Positions 1 through 4,950 of a stretch of DNA of 6,067 nt are shown piece by piece (position 1 is the first letter of the stretch; the number at the start of each line of letters is the position of its first letter). The DNA lies in the NCBI GenBank assembly GCA_030688115.1, contig JAUYIX010000070.1, forward strand, positions 1-6,067. The letters are read 5' to 3'. Position numbers and translations under genes: made by a program. This stretch comes from a bacterium (GTDB lineage: Bacteria; Patescibacteriota; JAUYIX01). The notes under the pieces are model-generated. The model saw only the letters and a program-made list of their open reading frames with translations. It ran no database searches and was not told the DNA's origin.

Positions 1-19
1 AATCAAATCATAGCCTCCC

Positions 20-643
20 ATGTCTTTATCCCACGCCTCCGACTTTACTCCGCCAACCAATCAAATTTTGGTCCCAACCGTAATAGAAAAATCGCAGCAC
101 GGTGAGCGCGCCTATGATATCTACTCACGCTTACTGCGCGAGCGGATTATTTTTTTGGGGACGGGAGTGGACGATCATGTCGCTAACCTGATCATCGCCC
201 AGCTGCTCTTTTTGGAGTCCGAGGATAAAGAAAAACCGATCAATCTTTACATTAACAGCCCGGGTGGGAGTGTTACGGCCGGTTTGGCTATTTATGACAC
301 GATGCAGTACATCAAGCCGGAGGTTCATACCATTTGCGTGGGGATGGCCGCATCGATGGCGGCGGTATTGCTCTGTTCGGGACAACCCGGCAAGCGGTTT
401 GCCTTGCCTAACGCTGAGATAATGATCCACCAGGTTATGGGCGGCGCCCAGGGCCAGGCCACGGACATTGCAATCCACGCCAAAGAGATCCTACGTATAA
501 AAGACCTGACCAACCGGATTATTGCCGACCACTCCGGTCAAAAACTTGAGCAGGTTGCTTTGGATACCGAGCGCGATAACTTTATGACCGCGCCCGAGGC
601 CAAAAAATACGGCCTGATCGATAAGATCATCACTAAACACTAA
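20..643 (+). CDS. clpP: ATP-dependent Clp protease proteolytic subunit ClpP
   Basis: Serine peptidase of family S14 that forms the double-ring chamber in which ClpX- or ClpC/A-unfolded proteins are degraded in the cytoplasm. The 207-residue product is normal length for ClpP and is conserved throughout. The catalytic triad can be read directly: Ser112 in GMAASMAAVLL, His137 in MIHQVMGG and Asp186 in ERDNFM. The oxyanion-loop glycines are in NSPGGSV near residue 80, and the N-terminal DIYSRLLRERIIFLG segment is typical. ATG at 20 is the only sensible start because the next Met is at residue 95, inside the fold. The 19 bases before it show no Shine-Dalgarno sequence, and the promoter must lie outside the window. 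A clpX partner is not seen. The gene ends in TAA, about 35 bases before the next gene on the same strand, so the two may be co-transcribed. The identification is secure. Confidence 0.97.
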   Translation: MSLSHASDFTPPTNQILVPTVIEKSQHGERAYDIYSRLLRERIIFLGTGVDDHVANLIIAQLLFLESEDKEKPINLYINSPGGSVTAGLAIYDTMQYIKPEVHTICVGMAASMAAVLLCSGQPGKRFALPNAEIMIHQVMGGAQGQATDIAIHAKEILRIKDLTNRIIADHSGQKLEQVALDTERDNFMTAPEAKKYGLIDKIITKH

Positions 644-678
644 GACGACATCCTCACCTCGGTAAAGTAACCGTGATC

Positions 679-1635
679 ATGACTCAAAACAATCGCACGC
701 AACGCACAACATCAATCTTACTTGGCCTACTTGTGGCCGTGGTTGCGGTACTGGCAACGGTCTCCCCTACATTCGCCCAAACCGTAGCTCCGGGCACGGG
801 CCAGATCGAGGGCGAAGGTTTTGTACAGTGCACATCTACTTTTCCGTCAGGAGAGAGTGATGCGGAGGGTGTGGTCGGGGGCTCGTGCGACTTGTGCGAC
901 TTGCTGGCACTGGTAAACAACGCCACCACTTACGCGGTCGCTTTTGTCACGATCATCTCCATTGTATTTATTTTTGTCTCGGGCTTTTTGTACTTGTCCT
1001 CCGCGGGTGATGAGGCCGGTCGGATTGCCCAAGCCAAGACCACATTAAAATTTGCGATTACCGGATTTGTTTTTGCCATACTCTCGCTGATCATCGTAAA
1101 AACGATCTTTGTTGTGCTTTTTGGACAAGGCGCCGGACTGGGCACGATCCAATGTCAGATTACGGAGGCCGCACCCGGACCCGGCACAGGTGCTCCCGGG
1201 ACCGGGACGGAGCAACCTGGCACAGGCGAACCACCACCAACAGATGAGATCAGTGACCAGGAGGCGCGACAGCGCCTGGCCGCAGGAGGAGTATCTGTTA
1301 AAGACGGAATCTCATTTGCGGGCGTCAAAACAAGCACGATTGATGGCGCGATCGCATTTAAAAAAGAGTGCGGCTGCAACGTAACTATTACTAGTGCTAC
1401 CGAGGGCGATCATGCTGAAGGAGTCTACAGCCACGGAAACGGCTACAAAATAGATTATAGGCTACTCAACACTACGACAAACTACATAGAGAACACTTAT
1501 ACTTATATTGGCAATCGAAGCGGTGATGGAGCAGCTCTGTATAAAGATCCAAGAGGCAATATTTATGCTAAAGAAGGTAACCACTGGGACGTCGCTTATT
1601 GCTATGGCGCCTGCACCGGTGGACTTGCCCAATAG
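679..1635 (+). CDS. Secreted T4SS-type pilin (VirB2/TrbC-like) fused to a putative M15-like metallopeptidase domain
   Basis: Residues are numbered from ATG at 679; a GTG at 673 would add two residues. Seen: residues 1-33 form a signal peptide with a likely cleavage after TFA. A Cys-containing spacer follows. Two hydrophobic helices at about 85-105 and 123-148 flank a polar loop (SSAGDEAGRIAQAK), which is the VirB2/TrbC or T4SS_pilin topology. A Gly/Pro/Thr-rich linker runs from about 166 to 188. The 189-318 domain contains YSHGNGYKID (His252-x-x-Gly-x-x-x-Asp259) and NHWD (His302-x-Asp304), matching the zinc ligands His, Asp, His of the HxxGxAxD...HxD/E signature of M15 (DD-peptidase/VanY-type) peptidases. 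Cys231, Cys233, Cys308 and Cys312 could form disulfides. Topology places this domain outside the membrane, as expected for a peptidoglycan enzyme. Inferred role: a pilin or channel subunit carrying its own wall-cutting or wall-binding domain. It could instead be an anchored hydrolase that is never polymerised. The 3' part has lower GC than the 5' part. The pilin call is good; activity of the peptidase domain is plausible but unproven. Confidence 0.8.
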   Translation: MTQNNRTQRTTSILLGLLVAVVAVLATVSPTFAQTVAPGTGQIEGEGFVQCTSTFPSGESDAEGVVGGSCDLCDLLALVNNATTYAVAFVTIISIVFIFVSGFLYLSSAGDEAGRIAQAKTTLKFAITGFVFAILSLIIVKTIFVVLFGQGAGLGTIQCQITEAAPGPGTGAPGTGTEQPGTGEPPPTDEISDQEARQRLAAGGVSVKDGISFAGVKTSTIDGAIAFKKECGCNVTITSATEGDHAEGVYSHGNGYKIDYRLLNTTTNYIENTYTYIGNRSGDGAALYKDPRGNIYAKEGNHWDVAYCYGACTGGLAQ

Positions 1636-1739
1636 TGACGTGTTTTAAAAGAGAAACAGCGAGAACTTGATCCAGTCGAGCCAACGTGGTACTACTCACG
1701 GGTATTTGGATTCTTTGGATATCATTCTCTTAACTACTA

Positions 1740-1853
1740 ATGACGACGAGACGACTCAAAAACCTGACGCGACGACTCACCTCTAAGCCCCTTATGCAGG
1801 GCCTTGGGCAGCGATTAAGCACACTCGGTAAAATATTTCTCGGGGGCCGCTAA
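1740..1853 (+). CDS. Possible small basic peptide (37 aa), uncertain
   Basis: An ATG at 1740 opens a 37-codon frame ending in TAA at 1851-1853. Its A overlaps the last base of the TAA that closes the preceding open stretch, giving a TAATG junction of the kind used in coupled translation. The product starts MTTRRLKNLTRRL, has nine Arg/Lys residues and no acidic residue, and is mostly Leu, Gly, Thr and Arg. It could be a cationic amphipathic peptide. Residues 3-6 and 10-13 repeat TRRL, and one Arg codon differs synonymously between the copies (AGA/CGA). No Shine-Dalgarno sequence precedes it, but that holds for the other genes here too. No family is recognised. An ORF of this length can arise by chance, so it is listed only as a candidate. 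Confidence 0.22.
   Translation: MTTRRLKNLTRRLTSKPLMQGLGQRLSTLGKIFLGGR
1745..1779 (+). repeat. Imperfect 14-base direct repeat, starts 21 bases apart
   Basis: GACGAGACGACTCA at 1745-1758 is repeated as GACGCGACGACTCA at 1766-1779, identical at 13 of 14 positions. The 21-base offset equals two helical turns, which would suit a tandem operator. It also equals seven codons and lies in frame in the possible small ORF at 1740-1853. Sequence alone does not separate the two explanations. Confidence 0.5.
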
Positions 1854-1859
1854 TTATCG

Positions 1860-1888
1860 TTGACGTTGTTCTGCCTGATCTAAAAATT
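1860..1888 (+). promoter_or_regulatory. Possible sigma70-type promoter for rny
   Basis: TTGACG at 1860-1865 matches the -35 consensus at five of six bases. The AT-rich TAAAAAT at 1881-1887 can serve as a weak -10 with a 15-16 base spacer (four of six matches). Transcription would then start near 1893-1895, giving a leader of roughly 50 bases before the rny ATG. The inverted repeat at 1865-1910 overlaps the spacer and -10. The site is weak and unproven. An alternative upstream pair, TTGGGC (1804-1809) and TAAAAT (1829-1834), has a 19-base spacer and is less convincing. Confidence 0.3.
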
Positions 1889-1910
1889 GATTAGACCCAG
1901 GTAGAACAGC
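1865..1910 (+). promoter_or_regulatory. Strong inverted repeat / hairpin just upstream of rny
   Basis: Bases 1865-1877 pair with 1898-1910 over 13 bp, including two G-U wobbles. After a small internal loop, CTAA (1880-1883) pairs with TTAG (1891-1894), leaving a 7-base loop. No T-run follows, so it is not an intrinsic terminator. It ends 37 bases before the rny ATG. It may act as RNA structure in the rny leader if transcription starts upstream, or as a palindromic operator over the candidate promoter. Confidence 0.6.
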
Positions 1911-1947
1911 ACGACCGCGTTGGACTAAAGGTCAGTCCGACAAACAC

Positions 1948-3498
1948 ATGGAAATACTAATCGGAGCAATCGCCTTAGCCCTCGGAGCCGGAGTCGGCTA
2001 TGTGGTGCGCCAACAGGTGGCCGGCAAAAAAACTCAAGGGGCCGAGCAGCAGGCCGCAAAACTCATCGAGCAAAGCAAAGCCAAAGAGCAAGAGTTGATC
2101 TTGCAGGCCAAAGAGCGCGCGCTCAAGGTTATTGAAGAGGCTAAGCGTGACGAGCAAGGTCGCCGTGATAAAATCACGCAGCTCGAGGAGCGTCTCGAAA
2201 AACGCGAGTCAGCCTTGGAGCAAAAGCTTGAGATGATCGACAAGGAGCGACAGACCATGCAAGCCCAGCGACAGCAACTCGAGCAAACCCAAGAGAAGTT
2301 ACAAGGAGAGCAAAAAGAAAAACTCTCCAAGATAGACGAGATTAAGATGCAACAGCTTGAGCGACTGGAAAAAATCGCCTCGCTGCCCAAAGAGCGCGCC
2401 GAGCAACTCGTACTGGAACTTACCGAGCAAAAAATGAAGGACCGCGTGGCCGGTGCTATCAAACGCTCCGAGACCTACATGGAGCAAGAAAAAGATCGAC
2501 TGGCTAAGCGCATCATTGCTATGGCGATCTGGCGCATGGCCAGTGAGGTGACCACCGAGCACTCGACCAGCACGATTCAGCTGCCGAGCGAGGACATGAA
2601 AGGCCGCATCATCGGTCGCGAAGGTCGCAACATTAAGCACATCGAGAATCTTACCGGGGTAGAACTGCTGGTTGACGAGACACCTAACGCGATCGTGATC
2701 TCGGGGTTCTCCTCTATCCGGCGCTACGTGGCCAAGTTGGCGGTCGAAAAACTAATGGCGGATGGTCGTATTCATCCCGGCCACATTGAGGATGCGGTTA
2801 AGGGCGCTAAACGCGATGTCGAGAAAAAGATTAAAGAGGCCGGCCACGCTGCACTCGTCGAGGTTGGCATGCAGCACTCGCATCCAAAGTTGGCTGAGGT
2901 GGCCGGCCGATTATTGTTCCGCACAAGTTATGGCCAAAACCAACTCAAGCATGCCGTTGAGGTCTCTCACTTGGCGCGCATGATGGCGGCCGAGTTAGGG
3001 GCTGACGTTAAAGTCTGTGCTCAGGCCGGTTTTTTGCACGATATCGGTAAGGCCATTGACCATGAGGTCCAAGGTACGCATATCGAGATCGGTAACCAAC
3101 TTATGCAAAAGTTTGGATTTAGCGAGCAGGTTATCGCTGCAGCCGGAACCCACGACAAAGACCATGAGATGAAAACCCCCGAGGAGTGGATCGTGGCCGC
3201 CGCCGATGCTATCTCAGCCGCGCGACCGGGCGCTCGTCGCAACACCGTCTCCGAGTACATCAAACGCGTCTCAGAGCTTGAGAAAATCGCCGCGGCCTTT
3301 GAGGGTGTCGAGACCGTCTTTGCGATCGAGGCCGGTCGTGAGGTTAGGGTTATCGTCAAGCCGGAGTTGATCGACGACCTCAAAGCCAAAAAACTGGCCC
3401 ACGCGATTAGCGACCGCATCGAGCAAGAGCTGACCTACCCGGGCGAGATTAGGGTTAGTGTCATCCGCGAGACACGCGCCATCGATTACGCGCGTTAA
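1948..3498 (+). CDS. rny: Ribonuclease Y
   Basis: Membrane-anchored endoribonuclease that starts decay of many mRNAs in bacteria lacking or supplementing RNase E. The 516-residue product is close to the usual length of about 520. Domain order: an N-terminal membrane helix (about 2-20); a long charged coiled coil rich in Glu, Gln, Lys and Arg (about 30-190); a KH RNA-binding domain with the GxxG loop Gly223-Arg-Glu-Gly226 in IIGREGRNI; and an HD domain with His335, His364-Asp365 in FLHDIGKAIDHE, His378, His402 and Asp420 in AAADAISAARPGAR. The C-terminal part ends in the family's typical VIRETRAIDYAR. Where many RNase Y proteins have a His-His pair (ASHHGD in Bacillus subtilis, from memory), this protein has GTHDKD, so the second His is replaced by Asp403. 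ATG at 1948 places the membrane helix at the very N-terminus as expected. A purine-rich AAAGGT lies 15 bases upstream, too far for a standard ribosome binding site. The identification is secure. Confidence 0.97.
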   Translation: MEILIGAIALALGAGVGYVVRQQVAGKKTQGAEQQAAKLIEQSKAKEQELILQAKERALKVIEEAKRDEQGRRDKITQLEERLEKRESALEQKLEMIDKERQTMQAQRQQLEQTQEKLQGEQKEKLSKIDEIKMQQLERLEKIASLPKERAEQLVLELTEQKMKDRVAGAIKRSETYMEQEKDRLAKRIIAMAIWRMASEVTTEHSTSTIQLPSEDMKGRIIGREGRNIKHIENLTGVELLVDETPNAIVISGFSSIRRYVAKLAVEKLMADGRIHPGHIEDAVKGAKRDVEKKIKEAGHAALVEVGMQHSHPKLAEVAGRLLFRTSYGQNQLKHAVEVSHLARMMAAELGADVKVCAQAGFLHDIGKAIDHEVQGTHIEIGNQLMQKFGFSEQVIAAAGTHDKDHEMKTPEEWIVAAADAISAARPGARRNTVSEYIKRVSELEKIAAAFEGVETVFAIEAGREVRVIVKPELIDDLKAKKLAHAISDRIEQELTYPGEIRVSVIRETRAIDYAR

Positions 3499-3499
3499 T

Positions 3500-3521
3500 G
3501 CCGGCCGGATTGTCCGCCGGC
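3500..3521 (+). terminator. GC-rich stem-loop after rny, terminator-like without a U-tract
   Basis: Starting two bases after the rny stop, GCCGG (3500-3504) pairs with CCGGC (3517-3521). CGGA (3506-3509) pairs with TCCG (3513-3516) with one bulged C and a TTG loop. An alternative 6-bp pairing, GGCCGG/CCGGCC (3503-3508 with 3517-3522), is also possible. The next bases are CTCAAG, so there is no U-tract. It may protect the rny mRNA 3' end or terminate inefficiently. Confidence 0.4.
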
Positions 3522-3548
3522 CTCAAGACTGGTAATCGCCACAATTTG

Positions 3549-3557
3549 TGCTAACCT
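3549..3557 (+). promoter_or_regulatory. Possible extended -10 promoter for the HU gene
   Basis: TG at 3549-3550, one base, then TAACCT at 3552-3557 fits an extended -10 element (TGnTAnnnT). No good -35 lies 17 bases upstream. It lies in the 101-base gap between rny and the HU gene and would give a leader of about 35 bases. The evidence is weak. Confidence 0.25.
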
Positions 3558-3599
3558 AAGCCAATCCTAACCGATTAAAGATTTAATACCTCAAGACCT

Positions 3600-3878
3600 A
3601 TGAACAAAAAAGAACTCGTTGATGCCATCGTCGGTCGACTCAACGGCAACCGAAAAACGGTCAGCGACACTCTGGATGCCATGGAGAGCATCGTTATGGA
3701 CCAGCTGCGCCAAGGCAATGAGGTCAGTTTGACCGGTTTTGGAATTTTTCATGTAGCGGTGCGCAAAGCACGTGCCGGGGTCAATCCTCGTAACCCGCAG
3801 CAAAAGATTCAGATCCCCGAGGTAAAAGTGCCAAAGTTCCGTCCGGGCAAAACGCTCAAAGAGGCTGTTCGGTCGTAG
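3600..3878 (+). CDS. hup: HU-family DNA-binding protein
   Basis: Small nucleoid protein that binds and bends DNA as a dimer. The 92-residue product is normal for HU/IHF. The N-terminal MNKKELVDAIV helix leads to the helical body. The GFGIF turn at 46-50 is followed by the DNA-binding beta arm with Arg55, Arg58 and Gly60. Asn62-Pro63 corresponds to the intercalating-proline position of the family (consensus NPxTG, here NPRNP). The C-terminal FRPGKTLKEAV (80-90) is the usual HU ending. ATG at 3600 is the only start that keeps the first helix whole; no Shine-Dalgarno sequence is visible. It is a single gene between rny and tRNA-Pro on the same strand, probably with its own promoter. HU and IHF subunits cannot be separated firmly by eye, but the arm sequence favours HU. 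Confidence 0.95.
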   Translation: MNKKELVDAIVGRLNGNRKTVSDTLDAMESIVMDQLRQGNEVSLTGFGIFHVAVRKARAGVNPRNPQQKIQIPEVKVPKFRPGKTLKEAVRS

Positions 3879-3881
3879 CGC

Positions 3882-3899
3882 AAAGCAGCCATTGCTTTT
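3882..3899 (+). terminator. Weak hairpin after the HU gene
   Basis: AAAGCA (3882-3887) pairs with TGCTTT (3893-3898) around a GCCAT loop, and one more T follows. The stem is short and AT-rich and the U-run is mostly inside it, so termination would be inefficient. It lies 31 bases before the tRNA. Confidence 0.3.
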
Positions 3900-3929
3900 A
3901 GTTGGTAAAACCGTTATCAAGAGTCACGA

Positions 3930-4006
3930 CGGGGTGTAGCTCAGTTGGCTAGAGCGTCCGGTTTGGGACCGGAAGGCCGCCGGTTCGAGTCCGGCCACCC
4001 CGACCA
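3930..4006 (+). tRNA. tRNA-Pro (anticodon UGG)
   Basis: A complete 77-base cloverleaf. The acceptor stem CGGGGTG (3930-3936) pairs with CACCCCG (3996-4002). The D-arm is GCTC/GAGC. The anticodon stem TCCGG/CCGGA carries loop TTTGGGA with anticodon TGG at 3964-3966. There is a 5-base variable loop. The T-arm GCCGG/CCGGC holds loop TTCGAGT. Discriminator A is at 4003 and CCA is encoded at 4004-4006. UGG with wobble reads most or all proline codons. It lies downstream of the HU gene and converges with the minus-strand pilin genes. Confidence 0.98.
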
Positions 4007-4007
4007 G

Positions 4008-4033
4008 TTGGCGCATGACCAAATCGGTTTTTT
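4008..4033 (+). terminator. Weak terminator-like element after tRNA-Pro
   Basis: Short pairings (TTGG/CCAA at 4008-4011 and 4019-4022, or GACC/GGTT at 4017-4020 and 4026-4029) precede a run of six T at 4028-4033. The U-tract supports termination of tRNA transcription, but the stem is poor. A second hairpin, GCC-G-GGCT/AGCC-GGC, follows at about 4034-4051 and reaches into the end of the convergent gene. Confidence 0.35.
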
Positions 4034-4040
4034 AGCCGGG

Positions 4041-4454
4041 CTAAAAGCCGGCGACCTCTTCCCAGGATAGTATGGTGAGGTCCGGCGTGATGCTATCAAC
4101 AAAAATATTTACGCGACGAGTGACGTCATCAACCGTGGCGGTCGATTCGATTTCTCGGTTTTGACCTCCGAGGCTCGTCACTGTGGCAGAACACGATCCG
4201 GCGCCGATCGTGTGCATGACCGTGCCTGTAAAAGGAGTTGAGTCACGGATCTCCTGCAGCGCATCCTCGGCACAAGCATCCGCCAGCGCTTGGGCCTGAT
4301 TGGACTGTTGTTCTGCCAGACTGGTACGGCTCCCTCCTACGCCAAGCAACAACATAGAGGTGGCCACCACCACACCGACCGCGCCCACAACCAAGACGCT
4401 GACCAGTGCGATGTATCCGGGTTGCGATTTACGGTCTGACAGATGCTGAGCCAT
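4041..4454 (-). CDS. Prepilin-like minor pilin (PilX-like architecture)
   Basis: A small secreted protein with a type IV prepilin-style N-terminus: a short charged leader (MAQHLSDRKSQPG), likely cut after Gly13, then a hydrophobic segment YIALVSVLVVGAVGVVVATS (14-33) extending to about residue 40. The 137-residue product continues with ALADACAEDAL (about 56-66), then a Thr/Ser/Gly-rich region with a second Cys at 88 that may pair with Cys61. The classical Glu at +5 of the mature helix is absent (Val there), which is unusual for a main pilin. I chose ATG at 4454 because it gives a short polar leader; an upstream ATG at 4481 would add MSLIILKHF and lengthen the overlap with the preceding gene to 53 bases. 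With 4454 the overlap is 26 bases, implying an operon. By position and size it resembles PilX or GspK-type minor pilins, but homology to those is not shown. It is the last gene of the cluster and ends in TAG. Confidence 0.7.
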   Translation of the reverse strand: MAQHLSDRKSQPGYIALVSVLVVGAVGVVVATSMLLLGVGGSRTSLAEQQSNQAQALADACAEDALQEIRDSTPFTGTVMHTIGAGSCSATVTSLGGQNREIESTATVDDVTRRVNIFVDSITPDLTILSWEEVAGF

Positions 4455-4950
4455 AAAATGTTTTAGAATAATCAAACTCATTGCGCGAGCCGGTAGTCGT
4501 ACGCGTTAACGTAAACTCGATACGTAGCGTGCCGGGAGTGCTCGCTCTCGAGCGATTGTCAAAGTCTAATCCGGATGCCGTTACGGTAGAACCGGTCAAC
4601 GCCACCGGCGCTCCCGCCCCCTCCGTAATCCGGATCGCCCCACCGGCCAGATCAAAAACGGTCGGATCATCAGCGACGGTCACAACATCGATAGTTGCCG
4701 CTGCGGCGTTGCTGCCGGTTGTTGGAGATGTGATCGTCTCAGCATTACGGATCGTTTGGCTTATCAGATGCATGACCCGACTGCCTTGCTGCTCTACCTC
4801 GGCAATCGTCTCGCTTTTTACGCGTGCCGATAGCAATTGCACAACAAATAGTGAGACGGCGCCGAGCATAGCCCCGAGCAAAGTTATATATAGCAACAGC
4901 TCAACAAGTGTATACCCCTGCTGGCTGGTTTTGGGCTTGCTAAAACTCAT
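4429..4950 (-). CDS. Type IV prepilin-like protein (PilW/GspJ-like minor pilin)
   Basis: The N-terminus MSFSKPKTSQQG|YTLVELLLYITLLG is a canonical class III signal: a basic leader, cleavage after Gly12 by a PilD-type prepilin peptidase, and Glu17 at +5 of the mature protein in a long hydrophobic helix (13 to about 38). The rest of the 173 residues is a Thr-, Ala- and Ser-rich globular part with no Cys and no motif I recognise. The helix continues into a polar stretch (VKSETIAEVEQQGSRVMHLI) and NAETITSPTTGS, which resembles PilW/GspJ minor pilins in layout. ATG at 4950 is preferred over a TTG at 4965 because of codon type and a normal leader length. It overlaps the upstream gene by 11 bases and the downstream one by 26, suggesting translational coupling. 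PilD, PilB and PilC are not in the window. Confidence 0.85.
   Translation of the reverse strand: MSFSKPKTSQQGYTLVELLLYITLLGAMLGAVSLFVVQLLSARVKSETIAEVEQQGSRVMHLISQTIRNAETITSPTTGSNAAAATIDVVTVADDPTVFDLAGGAIRITEGAGAPVALTGSTVTASGLDFDNRSRASTPGTLRIEFTLTRTTTGSRNEFDYSKTFYGSASVRP

Larger units (their letters stand above)
1636..1947 (+). other. 312-base intergenic region upstream of rny with repeats and hairpins but no confident gene
   Basis: The pilin gene ends in tandem stops TAG-TGA (1633-1638). The same frame then stays open to TAA at 1738-1740, but it contains no ATG, GTG or TTG. The stretch from about 1639 to 1740 is AT-rich (38% GC over 1681-1740 by hand count). After it come a possible 37-codon ORF, a 14-base direct repeat, a weak hairpin at 1785-1805 (AAG/CTT and CCC/GGG arms around a C-C mismatch), a promoter-like pair and a strong inverted repeat ending 37 bases before the rny start. 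I see no tmRNA, 6S, SRP or RNase P RNA signature. No known riboswitch was recognised. Confidence 0.6.

Noticed and set aside
1705..1720. Short tandem TTTGGAT copies 9 bases apart.
   Set aside because: Two 7-base copies in an AT-rich stretch are readily explained by chance, or by the Phe-Gly codons of the open frame.
2034..2462. A 142-codon minus-strand frame inside rny, very rich in Ser and Cys.
   Set aside because: It is antisense to the Glu/Lys/Gln-rich coiled coil of rny, where such frames arise from codon bias. The rny reading is certain.
3893..3919. A promoter for tRNA-Pro made of TTGCTT (3893-3898) and TTATCA (3914-3919).
   Set aside because: The spacer is only 15 bases, both hexamers are poor, and the -35 overlaps the HU 3' hairpin. 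The tRNA may be read from upstream.
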